From NCBI RefSeq assembly GCF_900291015.1, contig NZ_OLKL01000039.1, forward strand, positions 238-64,237: 64,000 nucleotides of DNA, in the 5' to 3' direction. Both the position numbers and the translations under genes were made by a program. Shown piece by piece: positions 51,864 to 60,457 of this stretch. This DNA comes from Pseudomonas persica (GTDB lineage: Bacteria > Pseudomonadota > Gammaproteobacteria > Pseudomonadales > Pseudomonadaceae). The notes under the pieces were generated by a model that was not told the DNA's origin, did not search any database, and saw only the letters and a program-made list of their open reading frames with translations. The first letter of the stretch is position 1; each line of letters opens with the position of its first letter.

Positions 51864-52892
51864 TCAGTCCTGCCACTCGCTGTCGCGGGTAGTCAGCTGC
51901 GGCCAGCGCAAAACCGTCGAGCCCCACGACAGGCCCGCGCCGAAGGCGCTCACCAGTACGCGCTGGCCGGCCTGCAAGTCGCCGCGCAGGGCAAGGTCGT
52001 TGAGCAGCAAGGGGATCGAGGCGGTAAGGGTGTTGCCCAGGCGCTCGATGTTGACGGCGACCTTGTCGGGTTCGAGGCCCAGCTCGAAGGCAACGGTCTG
52101 CAGGATGCGCACGTTGGCCTGATGGCCGACGAACCAGTCGACCTGCGCCATCGACCACTGCGAGCGGTCGAGCACGGCCTGGGCCGAGGCCGCCATGCGC
52201 GCAACGGCCTGCTCGTAGACGGCGCGACCTTCCATGTGCAGGAAAAACTCACTCGCCGCCACCGCGTCATGGCCAAGCCCGGCACTGGCCGCACGTTGCC
52301 GCGAACCGCCGGCAGGAATCGCCAGCAGGTCGGAACGGCCACCGTCGCTGCCCAGGTCGAAGCAGCCAAGCGCGCCGACCTCGTCGGCCTCACCGCGGCG
52401 CAGCACCACGGCACCGGCGCCATCGCCGAAAATCGGCCGCGTGCTGCGGTCGTGCGGATTGACGAAGGTGGTGAAGGCTTCGGCGCCGATGAGCAGGACC
52501 GTGTCGGCAATGCCGGCAGCGATCAGCCCGGCAGCCGTCGCCAGGCCATAGACGAAACCGCTGCAGGCGGAGGTCATGTCGTAGGCGGCGATGTCTCCGA
52601 GCTCCAGCGCTGCGGCCACTTCCGGCGCCACGGCCGGACAGATCCGCTCCGGGGAGGTGGTGGCGACCACCAGCGCATCGATGCGAGGGCCACCCGCCGA
52701 AGCGATGGCCCGTGCGCCCGCCTTAATGGCCAGTTCGCGCACGCCAATGCCGGCGCTGACCATGCGCCGCTCACGAATGCCGGTACGCGATTCGATCCAC
52801 TCGGGGGTGGTATCCAGCCCGTTGGAAATCTGCTGATTGTCAATTGCCTGGGGCGGCAGGCAGCCACCAAGACCACACAGGATCACAGCCAC
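51864..52892 (-). CDS. beta-ketoacyl-ACP synthase III-like (KAS III)
   Basis: 342 residues. FabH-type motifs: SRTGIRERR, catalytic cysteine in YDMTSACSGFVYGL, GDGAGAVVL, histidine in FVGHQANVRIL and asparagine in NIERLGNTLTASIPLLL. It would start chain assembly from an acyl-CoA and ACP. GTG 52892 has AAGGGAG six bases upstream and lies three bases after the stop of the exporter gene, so the genes are coupled; TTG 52898 is a less likely start. Confidence 0.92.
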   Translation of the reverse strand: MAVILCGLGGCLPPQAIDNQQISNGLDTTPEWIESRTGIRERRMVSAGIGVRELAIKAGARAIASAGGPRIDALVVATTSPERICPAVAPEVAAALELGDIAAYDMTSACSGFVYGLATAAGLIAAGIADTVLLIGAEAFTTFVNPHDRSTRPIFGDGAGAVVLRRGEADEVGALGCFDLGSDGGRSDLLAIPAGGSRQRAASAGLGHDAVAASEFFLHMEGRAVYEQAVARMAASAQAVLDRSQWSMAQVDWFVGHQANVRILQTVAFELGLEPDKVAVNIERLGNTLTASIPLLLNDLALRGDLQAGQRVLVSAFGAGLSWGSTVLRWPQLTTRDSEWQD

Positions 52893-52894
52893 GA

Positions 52895-53809
52895 TCAACT
52901 CCCTTGATTAGATGAAGACTTGCTCAGGTCGGCGCCATGCCGCGCCAGTGTCCAGCCGAAATTCATGCCCGCTGCGGCCAGCAGGATGGCGGCGGCGCCA
53001 GCCATCTGCAGGATCCCCAAGGGGCGGCCGAAGGCAATCCAGTCGACCAGGATTGCAACGATCGGATAGATGTAGGACAGCGCCCCCACCAACGCCGTGG
53101 GAATCTTCTGGATAGCGCTGTAGAGCAGCGTCGACATGACGCCGGTATGTACCACCCCGATGATCACCAGGTAGCTCCACGCATCGACCTTCATGTCGAC
53201 CGCGGTTACGTCCACGAAGGGGGCGAGCAACAACACCCCGACCACCATCTGGATCAGCACGATCAGGTGCGCGGGCAATGCTTTCAAGCGCTTGGTGATG
53301 GCCGCCGCCACGGCATAGAAGAACGCCGAGGCCAGTGCCAGGCAGATACCCACCAGGTAATCGGAGCCCACAGCCTGACCACTGCGCCTGGCCACGACGA
53401 TCAGCACCAGGCCGGCAAAGGCCAATAACAACCAGCCCACTTTTGCCGCGCTCAGCCGCTCGGCGAAGAACACTACGCCCAGGCCAACCAGCATGAAGGG
53501 CTGGATGTGATAGACCACCGTCGCGATGGCAATCGAAGAATGACCGTAGGCACTGAACAGCAGCACCCAGTTGAGCATCAGCGCCACGCCCCCCAGACAG
53601 ACCAGGGCGAACTGCCGCAGGCCCAGCCGCGAGCGCCGGAAAACACCCAGCGCCAGGCACGCAACCAGCATTGCCAAGGCGCCGAACAGGCAGCGCCAAA
53701 ATACGACGGCTTGTGGCGATTGCCCGGACATGACGACAAACCAGCCCACTGTGCCGGAGATCATCATGGCCAATATCATTTCTACAGCGCCACGGGCGTC
53801 TGGCTTCAT
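52895..53809 (-). CDS. EamA/DMT-family exporter
   Basis: 304-residue protein with ten helices in two EamA repeats (ILAMMISGTVGWFVVMSGQSPQ; VVFFAERLSAAKVGWLLLAFAG; second repeat VGICLALASAFFYAVAAAITKRL). It is the first gene of the operon and probably exports the product. The XRE-cupin regulator gene is divergent 156 bases away. Confidence 0.88.
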   Translation of the reverse strand: MKPDARGAVEMILAMMISGTVGWFVVMSGQSPQAVVFWRCLFGALAMLVACLALGVFRRSRLGLRQFALVCLGGVALMLNWVLLFSAYGHSSIAIATVVYHIQPFMLVGLGVVFFAERLSAAKVGWLLLAFAGLVLIVVARRSGQAVGSDYLVGICLALASAFFYAVAAAITKRLKALPAHLIVLIQMVVGVLLLAPFVDVTAVDMKVDAWSYLVIIGVVHTGVMSTLLYSAIQKIPTALVGALSYIYPIVAILVDWIAFGRPLGILQMAGAAAILLAAAGMNFGWTLARHGADLSKSSSNQGS

Positions 53810-53965
53810 CTATACGGCTTCCTTGCTGCGGGTGATGACGTAACCTAAGCCATCTTCATGCTGGCCCAACGGCTGACGAACAGATCAATATAATGAACTA
53901 ACGACCAACATACTGAACAAGCCATTTCAGGTCGTCAACCCATTTAAGGATGATTTAAAGAACAA

Positions 53966-54547
53966 ATGAATGACATAACGAACCAACCAGCCAGCAATCC
54001 GCTCAGCCGCATCGACCTGTTGGCATTGGCAATCAAGCGCGAACGACAGCTGGCGGGCCTGTCTGTGACGGAGTTGGCCAAACGGGCCAGTGTGGCGAAA
54101 TCGACGCTATCGCAATTGGAGTCCGGCATCGGTAACCCCAGCATCGAGACCTTGTGGTCACTGGCCATGGCCATGGGCCTGCAAGTGACGCGCTTTTTCG
54201 AACAGCCACAGCAGCACCTGCGGGTGATTCGCGCCAATGAGGGAATGACCGCCTACGCCGAAGCGTCGAACTACGCGGCCACCCTGCTCGCCGACTGCCC
54301 CGCGGGCGTACAGCGCGATATCTATCGGCTGAAGGTGCAGCCCGGGGAGGCGCGTCTGTCGCAACCGCACCTGCCAGGCACGGTCGAACACGTGGTGTTG
54401 TGCAGCGGCAGCGCCAATGTCGGCCCTGCCAACGAGCCGGTACTGCTGCATGCCGGTGACTACATCAGCTACTCGGCCAACCTGCCTCATGTGTTCGAGG
54501 CGTTCGAGGCGGACACCACGGCGGTAATGGTGATCGAACACCCCTGA
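53966..54547 (+). CDS. XRE-cupin transcriptional regulator
   Basis: 193 residues. HTH_3 domain ALAIKRERQLAGLSVTELAKRASVAKSTLSQLESG (residues 20-55) and a C-terminal cupin (RLSQPHLPGTVEHVVLCSGSANVGP ... GDYISYSANLPHVFEAF). Such regulators control an adjacent exporter or biosynthetic operon in response to a small molecule. Two near-repeats, ATATAATGAAC and ACATACTGAAC, in the divergent promoter region (about 53890-53920) are candidate operators. Confidence 0.92.
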   Translation: MNDITNQPASNPLSRIDLLALAIKRERQLAGLSVTELAKRASVAKSTLSQLESGIGNPSIETLWSLAMAMGLQVTRFFEQPQQHLRVIRANEGMTAYAEASNYAATLLADCPAGVQRDIYRLKVQPGEARLSQPHLPGTVEHVVLCSGSANVGPANEPVLLHAGDYISYSANLPHVFEAFEADTTAVMVIEHP

Positions 54548-54667
54548 GCGTTCGCGGGCGCGCAGTGCAGCCGCGCGTTCCCGCCTACCCGTGGTATCCC
54601 CTCAGGCAAACGCAGCACGACAGTCGAAGATGCACAGAACGAGGCCGGTCTCGATCATTGACGCCCA

Positions 54668-55078
54668 GTGATCGAGAACGACCGCATTCTCAACGTGGAC
54701 CGCCGAGAGCCTTGCGATGCGATCACGCCGGCATTGGCAGCTCAGTACCGGGACGCCCGATCAGCGCCGGTCCGGGCAAACAGGGAGAAGGCGGCTTACG
54801 CAAAGGCGGTTGAAGAGTTGAAGGTCGCCATGGACTTGGCGTACTTGACGGGCCGGCGCCCTGCGGACGTGCTGGTGATGAGGAAGGACGACATCAAGGA
54901 CAAGGCCCTCGCCGTGAAAAGAAGACTCACAAGAAGCTGAGAAGCCTGCTGGCCGGATTGGCCAGCGGCCTGGGCGTCCTAATCGAAGAAATCTTGAAGC
55001 GCACCTGGCCACACGAAACAAGACATCACCGAAAGGGTTTACCGACGCGTCGGAGCATTCGCCAAGCCGACCAAATGA
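54668..55078 (+). pseudogene. second tyrosine integrase remnant near tRNA-Ser
   Basis: Pieces of a phage integrase in shifting frames: DAITPALAAQYRDARSAPVRANREK (as AITPAMIAQYRDSRSAKTRANRE in the integrase at 26.4 kb), DLAYLTGRRPADVLVMRKDDIK (first catalytic Arg region), then DITERVYRRVGAFAKPTK ending at 55078. Several frame changes and gaps. It lies 122 bases from tRNA-Ser, so an element probably once sat there. Confidence 0.78.
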
Positions 55079-55166
55079 GCAAAGTTTTACGACGCGCCCT
55101 AATACAATGATCGCAGCAACATTCCCAAGGGTGTCCTCATGGGTAGTTTTTCTATACCCCAGAAAC

Positions 55167-55194
55167 GCAAAAAGCCCTGAATAATCAGGGCTTT
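55167..55194 (-). terminator. terminator of tRNA-Ser
   Basis: On the minus strand AAAGCCCTGA-TTAT-TCAGGGCTTTTT, immediately downstream of the tRNA. Confidence 0.85.
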
Positions 55195-55199
55195 GAATG

Positions 55200-55287
55200 T
55201 GGCGGAAGCGTAGAGATTCGAACTCTAGGATAGTTGCCCATCGACGGTTTTCAAGACCGTTGCCTTAAACCACTCGGCCACGCTTCC
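55200..55287 (-). tRNA. tRNA-Ser (anticodon UGA)
   Basis: Eighty-eight nucleotides with encoded CCA. Acceptor GGAAGCG/CGCTTCC; anticodon arm ACGGTCTTGAAAACCGT with TGA; long variable arm; T-loop GTTCGAATC. Typical class II serine tRNA. Confidence 0.96.
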
Positions 55288-55306
55288 AGCTCGTTTTGCG
55301 GCCGCC

Positions 55307-55334
55307 ATCATACCGTAATGAAACAAGCTGTCAA
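55307..55334 (-). promoter_or_regulatory. sigma-70 promoter of tRNA-Ser
   Basis: On the minus strand TTGACA, a 16-base spacer and TATGAT, 20 bases before the mature tRNA 5' end. Confidence 0.75.
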
Positions 55335-55420
55335 ACTCTCTGTGTCGCGGGTTGCGGGAGCTCTGATAGACTCCTAGCATCTGAACGTTTGAAACCACAG
55401 GTTTACCAAGGAGTGTCGCC

Positions 55421-56092
55421 ATGCGCGAACAGGATTACGCCGTACACCACGGCCAGCAGGTCGAGCGGCAGGAGATCAGCAAGGTCCTGCGCAATACGTA
55501 CAGCCTGCTGGCACTTACCCTCGCCTTCAGCGGTGTCATGGCCTTCGTGGCCCAGCAGATGCGCGTCGGCTACCCGAACGTGTTCGTGGTGCTGATCGGC
55601 TTCTACGGGCTGTTCTTCCTTACCAACAAACTGCGTGATTCGGCCTGGGGCCTGGTGTCCACCTTCGCCCTCACCGGCTTCATGGGCTTTATCCTCGGCC
55701 CTATCCTCAACCGTTACCTGGGCATGGCCGGTGGCGCTGAGGTGGTCAGCTCGGCGTTTGCCATGACTGCACTGGTGTTCGGTGGTCTGTCGGCCTATGT
55801 GCTGATCACCCGCAAGGACATGAGCTTCCTCAGCGGCTTCATCACTGCGGGCTTCTTTGTTCTGCTCGGTGCTGTCGTGGCCAGCTTCTTCTTCCAGATC
55901 AGCGGCCTGCAACTGGCGATCAGCGCTGGCTTCGTGCTGTTCTCGTCGGTCTGCATCCTGTTCCAGACCAGCGCGATCATTCATGGTGGCGAGCGTAACT
56001 ACATCATGGCGACCATCAGCCTGTATGTGTCGATCTACAACCTGTTTGTCAGCCTGCTGCAGCTGTTTGGCATCATGGGTCGTGATGACTGA
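55421..56092 (+). CDS. Bax inhibitor-1/YccA family membrane protein
   Basis: 223 residues with seven transmembrane helices. BI-1 signatures: VLRNTYSLLALTLAFSGVMAF, GFILGPILNRYL and the C-terminal SLYVSIYNLFVSLLQLFGI. E. coli YccA modulates FtsH proteolysis; the same role is inferred. The ribosome site AAGGAG lies before the ATG, and a strong terminator follows. Confidence 0.92.
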   Translation: MREQDYAVHHGQQVERQEISKVLRNTYSLLALTLAFSGVMAFVAQQMRVGYPNVFVVLIGFYGLFFLTNKLRDSAWGLVSTFALTGFMGFILGPILNRYLGMAGGAEVVSSAFAMTALVFGGLSAYVLITRKDMSFLSGFITAGFFVLLGAVVASFFFQISGLQLAISAGFVLFSSVCILFQTSAIIHGGERNYIMATISLYVSIYNLFVSLLQLFGIMGRDD

Positions 56093-56108
56093 TTGATTGC
56101 TGTATGAG

Positions 56109-56135
56109 AAAGCCCGCTTAGGCGGGCTTTTTTTG
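56109..56135 (+). terminator. terminator after the BI-1 gene
   Basis: AAAGCCCGC-TTA-GGCGGGC-TTTTTTT. Confidence 0.92.
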
Positions 56136-56138
56136 TGG

Positions 56139-56220
56139 AAGCGGGTTCAACCGCGCACACCGGCACAGCCGGTGCCAAGCACCGCTTTGGTTTCTTCGCG
56201 GGTGAACCCGCTCCCACAGG
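56139..56220. repeat. REP-type repeat
   Basis: AAGCGGGTTCAACCGCG...ACCGGCACAGCCGGTG...CGCGGGTGAACCCGCTCCCAC, an inverted pair around the ACCGG-type hairpin, a variant of the nested REP unit. Bases 56221-56399 hold no further feature. Confidence 0.85.
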
Positions 56221-56399
56221 GGCCGCACAAGTTTCAGGCTCGCACTACCTTTTTGAACAAACAGCGCCAATAACTGACCTTAAAGTCAGATAATTAGGCA
56301 AATGGTCGTCGATCATACTGCCATCGCGCTTTTCTCTACCCCAATCTGCCATCACCCCGTAGAATGCGATCCTTTTTTCTTCCGGGGCAGCTTTCTGCA

Positions 56400-57779
56400 A
56401 TGAGCTCACACGAACACAGCCCAGGCGCGGCGGCGCCTACCAATGAACTGGTGCTGGGTCTGGAGGACAAGCCAAGGCTGTTGATCGGCCTGCTGGCAGC
56501 GTTACAGCACCTGCTGGCTATCATCGTGCCAATCGTCACCCCTGGCCTGCTGATTTGCCAGGCGCTGGGTGTTTCTGCACGTGATACCAACCTGATCGTC
56601 TCCATGTCGCTGGTAATCTCGGGTATCGCCACCTTCGTCCAGTGCAAACGCTTCGGGCCGTTCGGCGCCGGGCTGCTGATCGTTCAGGGCACCAGCTTCA
56701 ACTTCGTCGGCCCACTGATCGCCGGCGGAGCGCTGATGGTCAAGCAAGGCACGCCGGTAGAGGGCGTGATGGCGGCCATCTTTGGTGTGGTAATCGCCGG
56801 CTCGTTCGTCGAGATGGGCGTGTCGCGCATCCTGCCCTTCGTCAAACGCCTGATCACTCCGCTGGTGACCGGCATTGTGGTGCTGATGATCGGCCTGACC
56901 CTGATCAAGGTCGGCCTGATCAGCATGGGCGGCGGCTTCGGCGCGATGGCCAACGGCACCTTCGCCAATGGCGAGAACCTGCTGCTGTCGGGCGTGGTGC
57001 TGGCGATCATCGTCATCCTCAACCGCATCCCGGTGGTGTGGATGCGCAGCTGCGCCATCGTTATCGCCCTGGCGGTCGGCTATGCGCTGGCCGGCTACCT
57101 GGGCCGCCTGGACTTCACCGGCATGCACCAGGCCGAGCTGTTCCAGGTGCCAACACCGCTGCACTTCGGCCTGAGCTTCTCCTGGGCGCTGTTCATCCCG
57201 ATGCTGGTGATCTACCTGGTGACTTCGCTGGAAGCCATCGGTGATGTCACCGCCACCAGCAAGGTATCGCGCCAGCCGGTCGAAGGCCCGGTGTGGATGC
57301 AGCGGATCAAGGGTGGTGTGCTGGTCAACGGTGCCAACTCGCTGCTGGCCGGCCTGTTCAACACCTTCCCGAGCTCGATCTTTGCGCAGAACAACGGGGT
57401 GATTCAGCTGACCGGGATCGCCAGCCGCCATATCGGTATGTGGATTGCGGTGATGTTGGTGCTGCTGGGCCTGTTCCCGACCGTAGCCGGGGTAATCCAG
57501 GCAGTGCCGGAGCCGGTGCTGGGTGGCGCGGCCATGGTCATGTTCGGCGCGGTTGCGGCTTCGGGTATCAATATCCTGGCCAGCACTCGGCTGGACCGTC
57601 GTGCCCTGCTGATTATCGCTGTGTCCCTGGCCTTGGGCCTGGGTGTGGCGCAGGTGCCGGAGTTCCTGGCTCATATGCCGGCGGCGATTCGCAATGTGCT
57701 GGAGTCGGGTGTGGCTACCGGGGGCATCTGTGCCTTGGTGCTGAACTGGTTCCTGCCGGAGAGCAAGGAACAGGCTTGA
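56400..57779 (+). CDS. NCS2 uracil/xanthine permease
   Basis: 459-residue nucleobase:H+ symporter with 12-14 helices. Family signatures: LAALQHLLAIIVPIVTPGLLI, the QGTSFNFVGPLI region with the key His/Gln replaced as usual in xanthine types, GGFGAMANGTF and NTFPSSIFAQNNGVIQLTGIASR. Substrate is xanthine, uric acid or uracil; not resolvable by eye. ATG 56400 (MSSHEHSPG) is chosen. Confidence 0.9.
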   Translation: MSSHEHSPGAAAPTNELVLGLEDKPRLLIGLLAALQHLLAIIVPIVTPGLLICQALGVSARDTNLIVSMSLVISGIATFVQCKRFGPFGAGLLIVQGTSFNFVGPLIAGGALMVKQGTPVEGVMAAIFGVVIAGSFVEMGVSRILPFVKRLITPLVTGIVVLMIGLTLIKVGLISMGGGFGAMANGTFANGENLLLSGVVLAIIVILNRIPVVWMRSCAIVIALAVGYALAGYLGRLDFTGMHQAELFQVPTPLHFGLSFSWALFIPMLVIYLVTSLEAIGDVTATSKVSRQPVEGPVWMQRIKGGVLVNGANSLLAGLFNTFPSSIFAQNNGVIQLTGIASRHIGMWIAVMLVLLGLFPTVAGVIQAVPEPVLGGAAMVMFGAVAASGINILASTRLDRRALLIIAVSLALGLGVAQVPEFLAHMPAAIRNVLESGVATGGICALVLNWFLPESKEQA

Positions 57780-57903
57780 GCCTGGTGTCCATCATTCAGG
57801 GCCACGGGGCTGCTGCGCAGCCCCTCGCAGGCAAGCCAGCTGCTACACCGACCGCATCGGCCCCGGACCTTGCGCAATCACCGTAGGCCAGGGAATTGAA
57901 TAG

Positions 57904-57945
57904 AAAGCCCGCGGCCGCTTGCACAAGCGGCCGCGGGCTTTTTTG
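57904..57945 (+). terminator. long GC-rich terminator
   Basis: AAAGCCCGCGGCCGCTTG-CA-CAAGCGGCCGCGGGCTTTTTTG, separating the permease from tusD. Confidence 0.93.
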
Positions 57946-57982
57946 CTTTATCATGGCACCATTCCTTTTGCATGAGTTATCC

Positions 57983-58375
57983 ATGAAATTCGCTATCGCG
58001 GTGTTCTCCCCGGCCCATGCGCCCTCATCGCGGCGCGCCCTGCGCTACGCCGAGGCGGTGCTGGCCGGCGGGCATGAGATTGCCCGGCTGTTCTTCTATC
58101 AGGACGGGGTACACAGTGCCTCGGCCAACGTGGTCGCGCCCCAGGACGAACTGGATGTGGCTGGCCAATGGCGCGCCTTCATCGAAGCCAACCAGCTGGA
58201 CGCGGTGGTGTGCATCGCCGCCGCCCTGCGCCGTGGCGTGCTCGACGAGGCCGAGGCCAACCGCTACCAACGCCCGGCCGTGAACCTGCCCAAACCCTGG
58301 GAGCTGTCGGGGCTTGGCCAGTTGCATGAGGCAGCGCAGGTTGCCGATCGCCTTGTCTGCTTCGGAGGCGACTGA
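57983..58375 (+). CDS. tusD: sulfurtransferase complex subunit TusD
   Basis: 130 residues, DsrE fold. The active cysteine is in LDAVVCIAAALRRGVLDE. It receives persulfide sulfur from TusA for 2-thiolation of tRNA wobble uridine via TusE and MnmA. ATG 57983 (MKFAIAVFSPAHAPSSRRALRYA). Tight operon tusD-C-B-E-ybiB with overlaps of start and stop codons. Confidence 0.94.
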   Translation: MKFAIAVFSPAHAPSSRRALRYAEAVLAGGHEIARLFFYQDGVHSASANVVAPQDELDVAGQWRAFIEANQLDAVVCIAAALRRGVLDEAEANRYQRPAVNLPKPWELSGLGQLHEAAQVADRLVCFGGD

Positions 58376-58376
58376 A

Positions 58377-58736
58377 ATGGCCAAATCCTTGTTGATCATC
58401 AGCCGCCAGGCCCCCTGGAACGGCCCATCGGCCCGTGAGGCGCTGGACATCGCCCTGGCTGGCGGCGCGTTCGATTTGCCGCTGGGCATGCTGTTCCTCG
58501 ATGACGGTGTATTCCAGCTCGCTGCGGACCAGCAGCCCACCGCCGTGCAACAGAAGAACCTGGCCGCCAACCTGCAAGCGCTGCCAATGTTCGGCGTCGA
58601 GGAACTGTTCGCCTGCAGCCACAGCCTCGCCCGCCGTGGCCTGGCAGCCGACACCCTGGCGCTGCCGGTGCAAGTGCTGGACGACGCGGCCCTGGCCGCG
58701 CTGATCGCCCGTTTCGACCAGGTGGTAACGCTCTGA
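58377..58736 (+). CDS. tusC: sulfurtransferase complex subunit TusC
   Basis: 119 residues of DsrF type (LLIISRQAPWNGPSAREALDIALAGGAFDLPLGMLFLDDGVF). It forms the TusBCD heterohexamer with its neighbours. It starts one base after the tusD stop and its own stop overlaps the tusB start. Confidence 0.94.
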   Translation: MAKSLLIISRQAPWNGPSAREALDIALAGGAFDLPLGMLFLDDGVFQLAADQQPTAVQQKNLAANLQALPMFGVEELFACSHSLARRGLAADTLALPVQVLDDAALAALIARFDQVVTL

Positions 58737-59032
58737 TGACGACCCTGCATGTAATTGCCCACTCCCCGTTTGGCGACGAGCGCCTGGCCAGCTGCCTGCG
58801 CCTGCTCGGCAGCGACGACGCTCTGCTGCTGTGCGGCGATGCGGTATATGCCCTGCGCAGCGGCAGCGAGGCGCACCGCCAGTTGCAGGCCGCCGGCCTG
58901 GCCCAGCGCCTGTTCGCCCTGGAAGAAGACGTGCAGGCCCGCGCGGTCGGCAACGCGCTGGCCAAGGCCGTGGACTACGCCGGGTTCGTCGAACTGTCGC
59001 TGCATTACGACAAGGTCAACAGCTGGCTATGA
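58736..59032 (+). CDS. tusB: sulfurtransferase complex subunit TusB
   Basis: Ninety-eight residues of DsrH type (MTTLHVIAHSPFGDERL ... DYAGFVELSLHYDKVNSWL). The C-terminal W is typical. One-base overlap with tusC and four-base overlap with tusE. Confidence 0.93.
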   Translation: MTTLHVIAHSPFGDERLASCLRLLGSDDALLLCGDAVYALRSGSEAHRQLQAAGLAQRLFALEEDVQARAVGNALAKAVDYAGFVELSLHYDKVNSWL

Positions 59033-59364
59033 ATACCCTCAACGTTGGCGATCAGGCGATCGCCCTGGACAAGGACGGCTTCCTGGTCGACCTGCAAGAC
59101 TGGTCCCATGCCGCCGCCGAGGCCTTGGCCGCGCGCGAGGGCATCCCACTGACGGCGGACCACTGGGAAATCCTCGAACTGCTGCGCCAGTTCTACCAGG
59201 AGTACCAGCTGTCCCCGGCCACACGCCCGCTGATCAAGTACACGGCCCTCAAACTGGGCCCGGACAAGGGCAACAGCCCGCACCTGAACCGCCTGTTCAA
59301 CGGCACTCCCGCCAAACTGGCCGCCAAGCTGGCGGGCCTGCCCAAGCCGACCAACTGCATATGA
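59029..59364 (+). CDS. tusE: sulfur relay protein TusE (DsrC family)
   Basis: 111 residues. Conserved VDLQDWSHAAAEALAAREGI, ADHWEILELLRQFYQEYQLSP and RLFNGTPAKLAAKLAGLPKPTNCI, with the C-terminal cysteine next to the last residue that carries sulfur. It hands sulfur from TusBCD to MnmA. Confidence 0.95.
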   Translation: MNTLNVGDQAIALDKDGFLVDLQDWSHAAAEALAAREGIPLTADHWEILELLRQFYQEYQLSPATRPLIKYTALKLGPDKGNSPHLNRLFNGTPAKLAAKLAGLPKPTNCI

Positions 59365-60365
59365 CAGAACCTCGCCCGCTTACCCTGGAAACCCCCGCCG
59401 AACATCCGTTCGCCGAATTCGTGCGCATTCTCGGCAAAGGCAAGCGCGGCGCGCGCGGCCTGACCCGTGAAGAAGCCCGTGTGGCCATGACCCTGCTGCT
59501 GGAAGGCAAGGTCGAAGATGCCCAACTCGGTGCCTTCCTCATGCTGCTGCGACACAAGGAAGAAAGCGCCGAAGAACTGGCCGGCTTCACCGAGGCCCTG
59601 CGCGCGCACCTGCAGGCGCCGCGCCTCGCCGTGGACCTGGACTGGCCCACTTACGCCGGCAAGAAGCGCCACCTGCCGTGGTACCTGCTGGCTGCCAAAT
59701 GCCTGGCCAACAATGGCGTGCGTATCCTGATGCACGGTGGCGGTGCACACACCGCCGGGCGCATGTACACCGAGCAGTTGCTGTCTTTGCTGGAAATTCC
59801 GCTGTGCCGTGACTGGGCTGCGGTCAGCCAGGCCCTGGACCAACAGCGCCTGGCCTTCTTCCCGCTGCAGGACTGGGCACCGCAGTTGCAGCGCATGATC
59901 GACCTGCGCAACACCCTGGGCCTGCGTTCGCCCATCCATTCGCTGGCCCGGGTGCTCAACCCGCTGGCTGCGCGTTGTGGCCTGCAGAGCATCTTCCACC
60001 CCGGTTACCAGGCGGTGCACCGCGAGGCCAGCCGCCTGCTGGGCGACCATGCCGTGGTGATCAAGGGTGATGGCGGCGAGCTCGAGGTCAACCCCGATGT
60101 GATCAGCCATCTGTACGGCACCACCGCCGGCGAAGCCTGGGACGAGGAATGGCCAGCGCTGAGCGAACGCCGCCACGTGAAGCCGCCAAGCCTGCAGCCC
60201 GAGCAATTGCTGGCGGTCTGGCGCGGCGAGGCCGAGGACAGCTACGGTGAAATGGCCGTGGTCGCGACCATGGCCTTGGCCCTGCGCGGCCTGGGCCAAG
60301 GCCGTGAGCAGGCTTTCGCCATGGCACGTGATTACTGGAGCGCACGAAACCAATCGAATAACTAG
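59361..60365 (+). CDS. ybiB: YbiB/TrpD2-family nucleic-acid-binding protein
   Basis: 334 residues, anthranilate-phosphoribosyltransferase fold (GLTREEARVAMTLLLEGKVEDAQLGAFLMLLRHKEESAEELAGFTEAL, KRHLPWYLLAAKCLANNGVRILMHGG). The glycine-rich PRPP signature of TrpD (GTGGD) is absent, as in TrpD2 proteins, which bind nucleic acids. It overlaps tusE by four bases. The stop codon lies in an inverted repeat that reaches the next promoter. Confidence 0.88.
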   Translation: MTEPRPLTLETPAEHPFAEFVRILGKGKRGARGLTREEARVAMTLLLEGKVEDAQLGAFLMLLRHKEESAEELAGFTEALRAHLQAPRLAVDLDWPTYAGKKRHLPWYLLAAKCLANNGVRILMHGGGAHTAGRMYTEQLLSLLEIPLCRDWAAVSQALDQQRLAFFPLQDWAPQLQRMIDLRNTLGLRSPIHSLARVLNPLAARCGLQSIFHPGYQAVHREASRLLGDHAVVIKGDGGELEVNPDVISHLYGTTAGEAWDEEWPALSERRHVKPPSLQPEQLLAVWRGEAEDSYGEMAVVATMALALRGLGQGREQAFAMARDYWSARNQSNN

Positions 60366-60400
60366 ATGGTAAGAGTGCGGTCTTTGCGCTAGTTATTCGA
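60354..60400. promoter_or_regulatory. 12-bp inverted repeat before the GST gene
   Basis: TCGAATAACTAG (60354-60365) and its exact reverse complement CTAGTTATTCGA (60389-60400), 23 bases apart. The right arm lies about 60 bases before the ATG and just upstream of a TAGACT -10 candidate (60411). Probably an operator for a regulator encoded elsewhere. A terminator role is unlikely because no U tract follows. Confidence 0.5.
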
Positions 60401-60457
60401 ACGATTTCCCCTAGACTGGGCTCCAACGACAAACAACTTTGTTCTGAGGAGCTCACC

